From Phenylobacterium sp. (GTDB taxonomy: Bacteria; Pseudomonadota; Alphaproteobacteria; Caulobacterales; Caulobacteraceae): a stretch of 48,923 nt of DNA. This document shows positions 9,909 through 18,627 of the stretch, piece after piece. The stretch covers positions 1-48,923 of the forward strand of contig NZ_JAUXXE010000015.1 of NCBI RefSeq assembly GCF_030681155.1, given 5' to 3'. Positions within the stretch are counted from its first letter, which is position 1; every line of letters begins with the position of its first letter. Made by a program: the position numbers and the translations under genes. Under the pieces are notes generated by a model that saw only the letters and a list, made by a program, of their open reading frames with translations, ran no database searches and had not been told where the DNA came from.

Positions 9909-11255
9909 CTAAGCCAAGTAGCTCAGCGCCAAGCCGCCGGCCGCGCACGCCAGCAGCGTCGGCCCCAGACCAGCCTTGAACCGCAGCATGGCGATCATCG
10001 CCGCCAGGGTCAGGATCGCAGGCTTCCAGTCCAGGCTGAGAAGGTTCGGCACGTCCGGCCCGACGCCCATGATGGTGATCCTGCCGACGTCGGTGAACAG
10101 CACATGCAGCCCGAACCACAGGGCGAGGTTGGCGATCACGCCAACCACCGCCGCTGTGATTGCGGCCAAGGCCGAGGCGGCGGCGCGATGGCCACGTAGC
10201 GCCTCGACATAGGGCGCGCCGAGGAAGATCCAGAGGAAGCAGGGCGCGAAGGTCACCCAGGTGGTCAGCAAGGCCCCGAGCGCGCCAGCCACCAGCGGAT
10301 GTAGTCCTGACGCCTCGCGATGGGCCGCGAGGAAGCCCACGAATTGCAGCACCAGGATCAATGGTCCTGGCGTGGTTTCGGCCAAGCCCAGCCCGTCAGC
10401 CATCTCGCCAGGCTTCAACCAGCCAAAGCCGTCGACGGCGGCCTGGGCGACATAGGTCAGCACCGCATAGGCTCCCCCGAACGTCACCGCCCCCATGGTC
10501 GAAAAGAAGCCTGCCAGCTTCGTCCAGACGCTGGCCTCGCCAAACACTAGATAGAGGAGGGCGAGCGGGGCCAGCCAGATGGGCAACCAGACCGCCAGCA
10601 CCCGGAGCGCCCTGCCCCGCGACGGCTTCAAGTGGCTCGCCCCGCCCTCGGCGATGACGTGGTCGATCAGGCCAAGTGTATGGCCCTCGTCTTCCGCCCC
10701 GAGCGGGGGCGCCAGACGATGCGGCGCGAACCAGCCGAAGAGGCCGGCCGCCAGGATGATCAGCGGGAATGGAACATTCAGCAGATAGAGGCTCAAGAAC
10801 GCAGTCACTGCGATGACCACTGCGGCCCGGGTCTTCAGCGCCCGCCGCCCCACTCGCAACACCGCCTCGACCACCACCGCCAGCACCGCTGACTTCACGC
10901 CAAGAAACAGAGCGGCGACGAACGGAGTCGCCCCGTAGAGAACATAGGCGATGCTGAGGGCCAGCATGACCATGGCGCCCGGCAGGACGAAGAGTATCCC
11001 CGCCACCAACCCACCGGCCGTCCGATGCATCAACCAGCCGATATAGATGGCCAGTTGCTGCGCCTCGGGACCCGGCAAAAGCATGCAGTAGTTGAGCGCG
11101 TGCAGGAACCGGCGCTCCCCGATCCAGCCCCGCTCCTCGACCAGCATCCGGTGCATCAACGCGATCTGGCCGGCCGGGCCGCCGAAACTCAACGCCCCGA
11201 TCCGCGCCCAGACCCGCGCGGCCTCCCAGAAGGTGGGCATGGGCGCCGGCGTCAT
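9909..11255 (-). CDS. chrA: Chromate efflux transporter ChrA (long form)
   Basis: A 448-residue inner-membrane protein of the CHR family, long two-domain form. The N-terminal chromate-transport domain holds ARIGALSFGGPAGQIALMH (about residues 16-34) and LPGPEAQQLAIYIG; the second domain, after a loop near 200-225, repeats the motif as TMGAVTFGGAYAVLTYV and GLAETTPGPLILVLQFVGF. Ten or more hydrophobic segments are visible. Family members expel chromate, commonly giving chromate resistance, though some have sulfate-related roles. Its ATG overlaps the stop of an alpha/beta hydrolase gene by four bases, so the two form an operon. No ChrB regulator is nearby. Confidence 0.92.
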   Translation of the reverse strand: MTPAPMPTFWEAARVWARIGALSFGGPAGQIALMHRMLVEERGWIGERRFLHALNYCMLLPGPEAQQLAIYIGWLMHRTAGGLVAGILFVLPGAMVMLALSIAYVLYGATPFVAALFLGVKSAVLAVVVEAVLRVGRRALKTRAAVVIAVTAFLSLYLLNVPFPLIILAAGLFGWFAPHRLAPPLGAEDEGHTLGLIDHVIAEGGASHLKPSRGRALRVLAVWLPIWLAPLALLYLVFGEASVWTKLAGFFSTMGAVTFGGAYAVLTYVAQAAVDGFGWLKPGEMADGLGLAETTPGPLILVLQFVGFLAAHREASGLHPLVAGALGALLTTWVTFAPCFLWIFLGAPYVEALRGHRAAASALAAITAAVVGVIANLALWFGLHVLFTDVGRITIMGVGPDVPNLLSLDWKPAILTLAAMIAMLRFKAGLGPTLLACAAGGLALSYLA

Positions 11256-12007
11256 GCGGGACCAGCGATCACCTCGTCGAGGGCCTCGATCAGACGCGCG
11301 ATGTCCTGCGGGCGTGACAACCGATGGTCGCCGTCCTTGATCAGGGTGAAGACGACGTCCTGGCTGCGCAGCGCCTGGGCCAGTTCAAGCGCATGACGCC
11401 AAGGCACGTCCGGATCGGCGCCGCCCTGAAGTATGCGCACAGGCGCGTGGACGTTCACGGGCTCGGGCAGGATGGACCAGCGCGCGCCGTCCTCCAGCAA
11501 TTCCCGGGTGATCGGATAGGGCTCGCCATAGTCGGACGGTCGCAGCCACACGCCGGTCTGGGCCAACTCGGCGCGATCGGCCTCGGTCATCTCCGGCGCC
11601 ATCAGCTTTTCGGTGAAATCGGGGGCCGGCGCGATCAGCACCAGCGCCTTGATGCGCTCAGGGACCGCGGCCGCCGCCAGGCAGGAAATCCACCCGCCCA
11701 TGGACGACCCGACCAGAACGGCCTGATCCTCGACCAGCTCGTCCAATACGGCCAAGGCGTCCTCGCGCCAGCGGGTGATCGTCCCGTCCGCGAAGTCGCC
11801 GCTCGATTCCCCGTGGCCGAAGTAATCGAAACGAACATAGGCCCGGCCGCTCGCCAGCGCCCAGTCGGCCAGCGCCTGCGCCTTTGCCCCGGCCATGTCC
11901 GACCGGAACCCGCCCAGCCAAACCACGGTGGGTCCAGCGCCAGCCACGTGCCGCCAGGCGATCTTCGCCCCGTCCGGCCGCTCAAGAAATCCTGCTATCT
12001 CGCCCAT
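11252..12007 (-). CDS. Alpha/beta hydrolase
   Basis: A 251-residue serine hydrolase. I chose ATG 12007 because GAGG lies six bases upstream; an open frame reaches further to 12064 without a ribosome site. The nucleophile elbow GSSMGGW puts the serine at 102, the oxyanion region is WLGGFRSDM near 30-38, and the acid and histidine are likely the aspartate in GGADPDVPW and the histidine of DGDHRLSRPQD. The YFGHGESSGDF loop is typical. It resembles the ABHD10-like group, whose members act as thioesterases or small esterases, but the substrate is not known. It overlaps chrA downstream and is divergent from the GT4 gene. Confidence 0.85.
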   Translation of the reverse strand: MGEIAGFLERPDGAKIAWRHVAGAGPTVVWLGGFRSDMAGAKAQALADWALASGRAYVRFDYFGHGESSGDFADGTITRWREDALAVLDELVEDQAVLVGSSMGGWISCLAAAAVPERIKALVLIAPAPDFTEKLMAPEMTEADRAELAQTGVWLRPSDYGEPYPITRELLEDGARWSILPEPVNVHAPVRILQGGADPDVPWRHALELAQALRSQDVVFTLIKDGDHRLSRPQDIARLIEALDEVIAGPA

Positions 12008-12079
12008 GATCGCCCTCATAACGCGAGGATGTGACATCGTCAGTACGCCATCGGGGTTTACCAAACCGAGGCTTACGCT

Positions 12080-13270
12080 ATGCAGAACGGCGTGACGCTT
12101 CCCCCAGACTTCACCCTACTCCAGGTCGTGCCCGAGCTTGAAACCGGCGGGGCTGAACAGACCACAATAGACGTGGCGCACGCGGTCGTGCGTATCGGCG
12201 GCAAGGCCCTGGTGGCCACCCGCGGCGGTCGCATGGCCGCCAGGCTGGAAGCCGATGGCGCCCGCCTCGCCCAGATGCCGGTGCAGACCAAAAATCCGCT
12301 GGTGATGCTTGGAAACGCCGCACGCTTGGTCGACCTGATCCGGCGCGAGAAAGTCTCGATCGTCCATGCCCGCAGCCGCGCCCCGGCCTTCTCGGCGCTG
12401 TGGGCTGCCCAGGTGACCGGAACGCCGTTCGTGGCGACCTATCACGGCGTCTACAACGCCAAAAGCCAGCTCAAGCGCTGGTACAACGCCGTGATGACGC
12501 GGGGCGATCTGGTGATCGCAAATTCCGACTACACGCGCGACCATGTCCTGGCCGAACACCATCTGGATCCCGCCAAGATCGTCTCGATCCCGCGTGGGGT
12601 CGATCTGAAACGCTTCAATCCCAGCTGGGTGACGCCCGAACGTATCCAGGCCTTGCGGGAGACTTGGCGGCTCGATGTGCGTGATCGCCGCACCAAGCTG
12701 CTGCTGGCCGGACGACTGACCCGGATCAAGGGCCACCTGCTGATCGTCGAGGCCGCCCGCCGGATGAAGGCCGAAGGTCGCGACGACTTCCTGATCATCT
12801 TCGCCGGCGACGATCAGGGCCGCACCGAGTATCGGCACGAGGTCGAGAACGCAATCGTCCAGGCCGGGCTGACCGACCAGGTCCGGATCGTCGGCCACTG
12901 CGACGACATGCCGGCCGCCTACCAGATCTGCGACATCGCCATGTTGCCCACGACCAAGCCGGAGTCGTTTGGCCGCACCGCCGTCGAGCCGCAGGTCATG
13001 GGCAAGCCGGTGCTGGCCTCCGACCACGGCGGCACCACCGAAACCGTAGTGTCCGGAGAAACCGGCTGGTTGGTGAAAGTCGACGACCCCGATGCCTGGG
13101 CCCAGGCCATGACCAAGGCGATCGACATGGGTCCGCCCCGGCTGGCGGCGATGGGACAGGCCGCCGCCAACCGCGCGCGCCGCCTCTATTCCGTCGACGC
13201 CATGTGCGAGGCCACCCTGGCCGCTTACGCCCAGGTGCTGGCCGCGCGCCGTTCGGGATCTAACGCCTGA
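12080..13270 (+). CDS. Glycosyltransferase family 4
   Basis: A 396-residue retaining GT-B glycosyltransferase. The N-terminal domain has the acceptor-side motif LETGGAEQTTIDVA (about 21-34), and HARSRAPAFSALWAA follows. The C-terminal domain begins LLLAGRLTRIKGHLLIVEA near 207, and has the donor-binding E-x7-E motif in KPESFGRTAVEPQVMGKPV (about 293-311), then SDHGGTTETV. No membrane segment is visible; such enzymes act at the inner face of the cytoplasmic membrane. The ATG has GAGG eight bases upstream. It shares TGATG with a GT9 heptosyltransferase-like gene, so the pair probably builds lipopolysaccharide core or a related envelope glycan. Donor and acceptor are unknown. Confidence 0.92.
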   Translation: MQNGVTLPPDFTLLQVVPELETGGAEQTTIDVAHAVVRIGGKALVATRGGRMAARLEADGARLAQMPVQTKNPLVMLGNAARLVDLIRREKVSIVHARSRAPAFSALWAAQVTGTPFVATYHGVYNAKSQLKRWYNAVMTRGDLVIANSDYTRDHVLAEHHLDPAKIVSIPRGVDLKRFNPSWVTPERIQALRETWRLDVRDRRTKLLLAGRLTRIKGHLLIVEAARRMKAEGRDDFLIIFAGDDQGRTEYRHEVENAIVQAGLTDQVRIVGHCDDMPAAYQICDIAMLPTTKPESFGRTAVEPQVMGKPVLASDHGGTTETVVSGETGWLVKVDDPDAWAQAMTKAIDMGPPRLAAMGQAAANRARRLYSVDAMCEATLAAYAQVLAARRSGSNA

Positions 13271-14244
13271 TGGCCCGCGAGATTAAAAAGATCCTGGTCA
13301 TCAAGCTTTCGGCCCTGGGCGACTTCGTCCTGGCCCTGGCGGCGATGAAGAAGATCCGCCAAGTGCACAAGCGGGCGCACATCACCCTCCTGACTACGCC
13401 GCCCTTCGAGGGCCTGGCCAAGGCCTGCCCATACTTCAACGCCGTCGAGACCGATGGCCGGCCGAGCGGACTGGGCGAATGGATGGCTCTGCGCAAGCGG
13501 CTCAAGGCCGCGCGCTATGACCGCGTCTACGACCTGCAGACCTCCGCCCAGTCGGCGCGGATCTTCCACATGCTCGCCCCCTTCCCGCCGGAATGGTCGG
13601 GAATCGCCGCCGGCTGCGCCCTGCCGCACAAGAACCCGGCCCGCAACCACATGCACACGCTGGAGCGCCAGGCCGACCAGCTGAAATATGCAGGCATCTG
13701 GCCGGACGCTCCGACCGAGCCGGGCAGCGCGCCTGGCCCCGACCTCTCCTGGGTCCTGCCCAAGCCCTCGCAGGTGCGCCCCGTGCCCGGCGGCGTGAGG
13801 CCGCGGCCCTACGCCCTGTTCATCCCCGGCGGCTCGGCCCACCGGCTCGACAAGCGCTGGCCCGCCGAACGCTATGGCCAACTCGGCAAGATGCTGTCCG
13901 AGCGCGGCTACGACATCGTCATCATCGGCGGCCTGCAAGAAAGCGCCCTCGCCCGCCAGATCCAACGCTATGTCGGCCAGGCCCGCGACCTGACCGGCCG
14001 CACCGACTTCGCCAAGGTGGCGATGCTGGGCGCCAAGGCCGCCCTGGTGGTCGGCAACGACACCGGGCCGCTGCACCTGGCCGCGGCCACCGGCGCCCCG
14101 ACCGTGGTGATGTTCTCCAACGCCTCAGACCCCAAGCTCGCGGCGCCGCGCGGTCACGTAACGGTGCTCAAGGCCGACAACCTTGCCGAGCTACCCGTCT
14201 CGGCGGTTCTGCAGGCCGCGAACGCGCTTCTTCCGGCCGCTTAA
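13270..14244 (+). CDS. Glycosyltransferase family 9 (heptosyltransferase-like)
   Basis: A 324-residue GT-B enzyme of the ADP-heptose:LPS heptosyltransferase family. It starts MAREIKKILVIKLSALGDFV, the family N-terminus with the catalytic-region aspartate in LGD. The C-terminal donor site VVGNDTGPLHLAAATGAPTVVMF (about 255-277) is intact, as are FIPGGSAHRLDKRWP and GRTDFAKVAMLGAKA. The start codon shares its A with the TGA of the GT4 gene, so the two are coupled. It likely adds a heptose or other sugar to the lipopolysaccharide inner core; which position cannot be told from sequence alone. Confidence 0.92.
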   Translation: MAREIKKILVIKLSALGDFVLALAAMKKIRQVHKRAHITLLTTPPFEGLAKACPYFNAVETDGRPSGLGEWMALRKRLKAARYDRVYDLQTSAQSARIFHMLAPFPPEWSGIAAGCALPHKNPARNHMHTLERQADQLKYAGIWPDAPTEPGSAPGPDLSWVLPKPSQVRPVPGGVRPRPYALFIPGGSAHRLDKRWPAERYGQLGKMLSERGYDIVIIGGLQESALARQIQRYVGQARDLTGRTDFAKVAMLGAKAALVVGNDTGPLHLAAATGAPTVVMFSNASDPKLAAPRGHVTVLKADNLAELPVSAVLQAANALLPAA

Positions 14245-14276
14245 CGGCGATACCGCAGACGAACTTGCAGCGCCGC

Positions 14277-14373
14277 TTGATACTGGCCGCCGCCTTCGTC
14301 ATATATGCTTTGACGACCGGAGCCTCCGCGCTGCCGGTCGTTCCCGTTACAACAGCTCTAGGAGCGAAAGCCT
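14277..14373 (+). promoter_or_regulatory. infC promoter and leader
   Basis: TTGATA (14277-14282) and TATATG (14302-14307), 19 bases apart, are a possible sigma-70 promoter in the 129-base gap before infC. The leader ends with AGGAG at 14360-14364, nine bases before an ATT codon at 14374. The promoter is a guess; the ribosome site is clear. Confidence 0.4.
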
Positions 14374-14907
14374 ATTCGCCGCCCGATGCAGGCGCCGCCC
14401 GTCAAAGACGGACCGCGCATCAATGAAGACATTCGCGTTCCCAAGGTTCTGCTCATCGATCAACACGGTGAGAAGCAGGGCGTGATGCCGACTTCGTCAG
14501 CCATGGAGGCCGCCGCAGAAGCTGGTCTCGATCTCGTGGAGATCGTGCCCAACGCGGATCCCCCCGTCTGCAAGATCCTGGACTATGGCAAGTTCAAGTT
14601 CCAGGAGCAGAAGAAGAAGAACGAAGCGCGCAAGCGGCAAAAGGTCGTCGAGATCAAGGAGATCAAACTCCGCCCGAACATCGACACCCACGACTACGAC
14701 GTCAAAGCCAAGGCTATGCATCGCTTCTTCGAAGAAGGCGACAAGGTGAAGGTCACCCTGCGCTTCCGTGGACGCGAACTTGCTCACCCCGAGCTGGGCA
14801 TGAAGCTGCTTCAGCAAGTGAAGGCTGACTTCGATCCGGTGGCGAAGGTTGAGTACGAGCCTCGCATGGAAGGCCGTCAGATGATCATGATCCTGGCGCC
14901 GCGCTAG
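14374..14907 (+). CDS. infC: Translation initiation factor IF-3
   Basis: A full IF-3, which binds the 30S subunit and checks start codons. I place the start at ATT 14374, not ATG 14386. AGGAG (14360-14364) is nine bases from the ATT but 21 from the ATG. The in-frame TAG at 14359-14361 leaves no earlier start. The ATT adds the residues MRRP, the N-terminus I know from other alphaproteobacterial IF-3 proteins (MRRP...DGPR.N.DIR). From ATT the product is 177 residues. The N-domain, lysine-rich linker ([33 protein letters not shown]) and C-domain ending [11 protein letters not shown] are intact. A rare start codon fits the known self-regulation of infC. A strong terminator follows. Confidence 0.95.
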   Translation: MRRPMQAPPVKDGPRINEDIRVPKVLLIDQHGEKQGVMPTSSAMEAAAEAGLDLVEIVPNADPPVCKILDYGKFKFQEQKKKNEARKRQKVVEIKEIKLRPNIDTHDYDVKAKAMHRFFEEGDKVKVTLRFRGRELAHPELGMKLLQQVKADFDPVAKVEYEPRMEGRQMIMILAPR

Positions 14908-14930
14908 GCTCCGGTCATATCTAGATTGCG

Positions 14931-14965
14931 AAACGGCCGCCCTTCCGGGGCGGCCGTTTTCGTTT
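14931..14965 (+). terminator. Rho-independent terminator after infC
   Basis: A perfect 12-base-pair stem (14931-14942 with 14948-14959, core CGGCCGCCC/GGGCGGCCG) with a five-base loop, ending in TTTTCGTTT. It lies 23 bases after the infC stop, so infC is transcribed apart from rpmI-rplT. Confidence 0.9.
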
Positions 14966-15072
14966 GACGGGTATGGCAGGTGAGGCGTTGCAGCCGCAGT
15001 TTTGCAGCGAAGAACAACCTACCCCCGTACTCGGACTTGCGGCGCGTCGCAGCTCCGCTTAACAGCGTTCAC

Positions 15073-16311
15073 ATGTCCGATACCGCGCCAAAGCGGGCCG
15101 CACCGTCCCCGCTTGCGGCGCCGTCCCTGATCGCCGTCATTTTTATCAATATGCTCGGCTTCGGGATCATCGTTCCGTTGCTGCCCTTCTATGCCAAGTC
15201 GTTCGACGCCCCGGCATGGCAGATCGCGCTGATCTTCTCGGCCTATTCGGTCGGGGCCTTCTTCGGCGAGCCTTTCTGGGGACGCCTGTCGGACAAGTAC
15301 GGCCGCAAGCCGCTGCTGATCTCGACCATCACCGGCAACTGCCTCTGCTATCTGGCCCTGGCCTTCGCGCCCAACATCTGGGTCGCCTTCGCCATTCGCC
15401 TGGTCGGCGGTTTGGCCGCCGGCAACGGCGCGGTGGTCCAGGGCTATATCGCCGATGTCACCCCGCCCGAAAAGCGCGCGCGCCTGCTGTCTTACCAAGG
15501 CGCCGCGTGGAACGTCGGCCTGATCTTCGGCCCGATGGTGGGAGGGCTGTTCGCCCATCCCGACGCCGGCCCTGTCGGTTTCCGCATCCCGCTGTTCATG
15601 GCCTCTGGCCTGGCGGCTCTGTGCGTCGTGGCAATCGCCGTCTTCATCAAGGAAAGCCGCGTTCGCGAACAGGCGATCACTCATCGCCCGAGCCGCTGGG
15701 CCGCGATCAGCGACGCGGTCGGCCACCCGGTGATCGGCCGGCTAATGCTGCTCACCTTCCTGGTCGGCTTCGCCTTCACCGGCATCGAATCCACCTTCGG
15801 CCTCTGGTCCCAGGCCAAGTTCGGCTGGGGGCCGCGTGAGATCGGGGTGTGTTTCGCCTTCACCGGCGCCGCCGCGGCCCTGACGCAGACCTTCCTCACC
15901 GGCCGGCTGTCCGAGAAGTACGGTGCAGGAAAGATGCTGGCCATCGGCATGGGCCTGACCGTCGTCGCCGCGGCCGGGCAGACCCTCTCGCCTGGCGGTG
16001 GGGTCACCATCGCCCTGATGTGCCTGACGGCGATCGGACAATCGGTGGCCTGGCCGAACGTCAGCGCGATGATCTCGCAGACCGCCGACCCCTATCGCCA
16101 GGGCCAGATCCTCGGCCTCAACAACGCAACCGGCGCCTTGGCCCGGGTGGTCGGACCATTCTGCGCGGGCCTCATCTTCCCGGTGCTGCTTGATGGTCCC
16201 TTCATCATGGGCGCCCTGGTGGTCGCGCCGGCGATCTTCCTGGCGCTGGCCGCCAGTCGCCGCGCCGCGGCCCAGCTCGCGGCTGAGAAGCAAACGGCGT
16301 CCACGTCATGA
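15073..16311 (+). CDS. TetA-like MFS transporter (first of tandem pair)
   Basis: A 412-residue major facilitator with 12 predicted membrane segments, of the TCR/Tet drug:proton antiporter group. I start at ATG 15073 (MSDTAPKRAAPSP); the frame is open back to 14980 but that part is not membrane-like. The N-terminal motif LGFGIIVPLLPFYAKSF, the loop 2-3 motif GRLSDKYGRKPLL and the loop near segment 5, ADVTPPEKRARLL, are characteristic. It overlaps the next gene, a clear paralogue, by ATGA. No TetR-type regulator is nearby. Substrate unknown; the annotation tetracycline resistance would be too specific. The ribosome site is weak. Confidence 0.9.
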   Translation: MSDTAPKRAAPSPLAAPSLIAVIFINMLGFGIIVPLLPFYAKSFDAPAWQIALIFSAYSVGAFFGEPFWGRLSDKYGRKPLLISTITGNCLCYLALAFAPNIWVAFAIRLVGGLAAGNGAVVQGYIADVTPPEKRARLLSYQGAAWNVGLIFGPMVGGLFAHPDAGPVGFRIPLFMASGLAALCVVAIAVFIKESRVREQAITHRPSRWAAISDAVGHPVIGRLMLLTFLVGFAFTGIESTFGLWSQAKFGWGPREIGVCFAFTGAAAALTQTFLTGRLSEKYGAGKMLAIGMGLTVVAAAGQTLSPGGGVTIALMCLTAIGQSVAWPNVSAMISQTADPYRQGQILGLNNATGALARVVGPFCAGLIFPVLLDGPFIMGALVVAPAIFLALAASRRAAAQLAAEKQTASTS

Positions 16312-17519
16312 CCCCTCCAGCGGGAGCGCCAGCGCCGCACGACGACAAGCGCGCGTTGGTCATCCTGCTGTCGGTGATCTTCCTGAACATCGCCGGCTTT
16401 GGCCTGGTCATTCCGCTGCTGCCATTCTTCGGCAAGGCGCTGAACGCGCCCGCCTGGCAGATCGCCCTGCTGTTCTCGATGTTCTCGTTCGGTCAGTTTC
16501 TGGGCGAACCCTTCTGGGGCCGGCTGTCGGACCGGGTCGGTCGCAGGCCGGTGCTGATCGTCACCATAGCCATCGCCGCGCTCTGTTATGTGGCCCTGGC
16601 CTTCGCGCCGAACATCTGGCTGGCCTTCGTCGCCCGGTTCGCGGGCGGCTTCTTCGCCGGCAACATCTCGACCCTGCAAGGCTGCATGGCCGACATCACC
16701 CCTCCGGAAAAACGCGCCGGGCGCATGGGGGTGATGGGCTCGGCGTTCTCCCTGGGCTTCATGACCGGTCCGGCGCTGGGCGGCCTGCTGGCCCATCCGG
16801 AGCTTGGCCCGATCGGCTTCCACATCCCGCTCTTTGCGGCCGCCGCGTTTGGCCTGACCTCGGCGGTCTGCGTGGCCCTCTTCGTGCGCGAGACCCGACC
16901 ACCCACCGGCGAAGCCCGCCCAAAGGGCCGGCCGCCGGCCCTGCGCGACGCGATCGCCCATCCGATCATATCGCGGATCATGATCATCGGCTTCGTGATC
17001 GTCTCCGGTTTCGCCGGAATCGAGGCGACCTACGGCCTCTGGACTGAAGCCAAGTTCGGCTGGGGTCCGCGCGAGATCGGCTTCGCCTTCGTGGTCATTG
17101 GGGTCATTGGCGCCTTTGCCCAGGGGATGGGAACCGGCGCCCTGGTCCGCCGCTTCGGCGAGCCCCGCGTCCTGATCGCCGGCCTCACCCTTATGTGCAT
17201 CGGCATGCTGGTGCAGTTCTCCTCGCAGGTCTGGCCGATGGCGGTTCTGGGCTTGGCCATTGTCGGCTTTGGCCAGTCGATCTGCTTCCCCAACCTGGTC
17301 GCGCTGATCTCGCTCTCTACACCGCCGGACCGGCAGGGGGAGATGCTGGGCCTGAACATGTCGAACAATGCGCTCGCCCGGATCGGCGGCCCGATCTATG
17401 CGGGCCAGCTCTTCTCACTGGTTTCGCCTGGCGCGCCGTTCGCGCTCGGCGCCTTCCTGATCCTGCCAGCCCTCGTCATGGCCTATCAGGTCATGAAGCT
17501 GCTCCCCAGGCGGACCTAG
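16308..17519 (+). CDS. TetA-like MFS transporter (second of tandem pair)
   Basis: A 403-residue major facilitator, about half identical by eye to the preceding protein across its whole length: LPFFGKALNAPAWQIALLFS, GEPFWGRLSDRVGRRPVL, LALAFAPNIWLAFVARFAGG and ADITPPEKRAGR match the same places in the upstream copy. The two arose by tandem duplication and share a four-base ATGA overlap. Twelve membrane segments are predicted. They might work singly or, less likely, as a pair. The stop shares CTAG with the convergent DUF1345 gene. Substrate unknown. Confidence 0.9.
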   Translation: MTPPAGAPAPHDDKRALVILLSVIFLNIAGFGLVIPLLPFFGKALNAPAWQIALLFSMFSFGQFLGEPFWGRLSDRVGRRPVLIVTIAIAALCYVALAFAPNIWLAFVARFAGGFFAGNISTLQGCMADITPPEKRAGRMGVMGSAFSLGFMTGPALGGLLAHPELGPIGFHIPLFAAAAFGLTSAVCVALFVRETRPPTGEARPKGRPPALRDAIAHPIISRIMIIGFVIVSGFAGIEATYGLWTEAKFGWGPREIGFAFVVIGVIGAFAQGMGTGALVRRFGEPRVLIAGLTLMCIGMLVQFSSQVWPMAVLGLAIVGFGQSICFPNLVALISLSTPPDRQGEMLGLNMSNNALARIGGPIYAGQLFSLVSPGAPFALGAFLILPALVMAYQVMKLLPRRT

Positions 17520-18223
17520 AACAGCGACGCCAGCAGGTTGATCGTCAAGGCCAGCACCACAGTGTTGAAGGTAAAGGCGACCAGTCCGTGCACCGTGCCG
17601 ATGCGTCGGAGCGGCTTGGACGTGAAGGCGATATCGGCGGTCTGGCTGGCGACGCCGATGACCACCGAGAAGTGCACGAAATCCCAGTAGTCGGGGGCCT
17701 CGCCACCCGGAAACAACAGGCCCTGCGCATCATTGGGACTGTCGTGGTCAGGCGCGTAGTACTCGTGCGCATAGTGCAGGGCGAAGATCAGCTGCACCGT
17801 GAACCACGAGGCCGCTACTGTCGCGAACACCAGGGCGACCCTCAACGCCCGGATCAGCCCCTCATCGGCCTTGGCGGCGGAAAGCTCGGCGGCGATCACC
17901 CAGATGCTGGCCGCCGCGGCGGTGATCACCAACGCCAGGATCACGCCCTGCCCCTGATCCTGAGTGGCCGCGGTCGCGCGGATCTGGCCGACGTCGGCCC
18001 GCCACATCATGTGGATCGCCGCGGCGATGAAGGTCAGGCAGGTCGCGTCCCACGCCAGGATCGCCGAGGTGACAATGCTGAGGCCCGTCGGCAGCAGCAG
18101 GCATAGGACCCAGACGCAGGCGCCGGCCAGCACCGACAGCAGCAGCCTGGGCCGCGCCTTGAACGGGGCCAACATGCCGGAGCGGCGCTGCGACTTGGCT
18201 TGCCCTGCAGGCGTGGTGGTCAT
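17516..18223 (-). CDS. DUF1345 family membrane protein
   Basis: A 235-residue integral membrane protein of the DUF1345 family. After a basic start (residues 1-27) there are two hydrophobic segments, then about three more pairs; HYAHEYYAPDH (about 156-166), DYWDFVHFSVVIGVASQTADIAFTSKPLRR (about 183-212) and the final segment LVAFTFNTVVLALTINLLASLF are the family's conserved parts. The conserved histidines, tyrosines and aspartates at the membrane edge suggest ion or metal handling, but no function is known to me. It is convergent with the MFS gene, sharing its stop bases, and points away from rpmI. Confidence 0.85.
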   Translation of the reverse strand: MTTTPAGQAKSQRRSGMLAPFKARPRLLLSVLAGACVWVLCLLLPTGLSIVTSAILAWDATCLTFIAAAIHMMWRADVGQIRATAATQDQGQGVILALVITAAAASIWVIAAELSAAKADEGLIRALRVALVFATVAASWFTVQLIFALHYAHEYYAPDHDSPNDAQGLLFPGGEAPDYWDFVHFSVVIGVASQTADIAFTSKPLRRIGTVHGLVAFTFNTVVLALTINLLASLF

Positions 18224-18270
18224 CGCAGCCTCGCTCCAGCCCTGTTGAAACCTCTATACCGCCGGGGCCC

Positions 18271-18413
18271 GAGTCGCCGCAGCGCGGACTCAAGCCCTTG
18301 CCTTTCTTCGGCCTTTCACGTAAACGCCCCGCTCTTCGGAGTCGTCTGGCCAAAGGCATGCCAGGGCGACTCGTCAATACGCCAGAGGACGGGGTTAGCG
18401 CTCCGTAAGAGAA
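18271..18413 (+). promoter_or_regulatory. Structured leader of rpmI-rplT
   Basis: Two hairpins share related arms. One pairs GAGTC 18271-18275 with GACTC 18287-18291; the other pairs GAGTCG-T-CTGGC (18339-18350) with GCCAG-GG-CGACTC (18360-18372). Because both use GAGTC/GACTC, arm 18287-18291 could also pair with 18339-18343, giving two exclusive folds ahead of rpmI. L35-L20 operons are known to be controlled by L20 binding to their leader RNA in several bacteria. This makes a leader switch plausible; I could not match a known L20 site. Confidence 0.4.
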
Positions 18414-18614
18414 ATGCCCAAACTGAAGACCAAGTCAGGCGTTAAGAAGCGCTTCAAATTGACTGCGACCGGCAAGCTGAAAGCCGGCGTGGCGGGCAAG
18501 CGTCACCGCTTGATCAACCACAGCGCGAAGTACATCCGTCAGAACCGCGGCACCAAGGTGATGAGCGAAGCTGATACGAAGATCGTCAAGCTTTGGCTCC
18601 CCTACGGCCTCTAA
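18414..18614 (+). CDS. rpmI: 50S ribosomal protein L35
   Basis: A complete 66-residue L35: [23 protein letters not shown] at the start, then [19 protein letters not shown], all typical. It is a small basic protein of the large subunit. The ribosome site (AAGAG) is weak, which fits control by leader structure. rplT follows 13 bases after the stop. In many bacteria infC is directly upstream; here two MFS genes and a DUF1345 gene lie between. Confidence 0.97.
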   Translation: MPKLKTKSGVKKRFKLTATGKLKAGVAGKRHRLINHSAKYIRQNRGTKVMSEADTKIVKLWLPYGL

Positions 18615-18627
18615 GGAGAACTGACAC

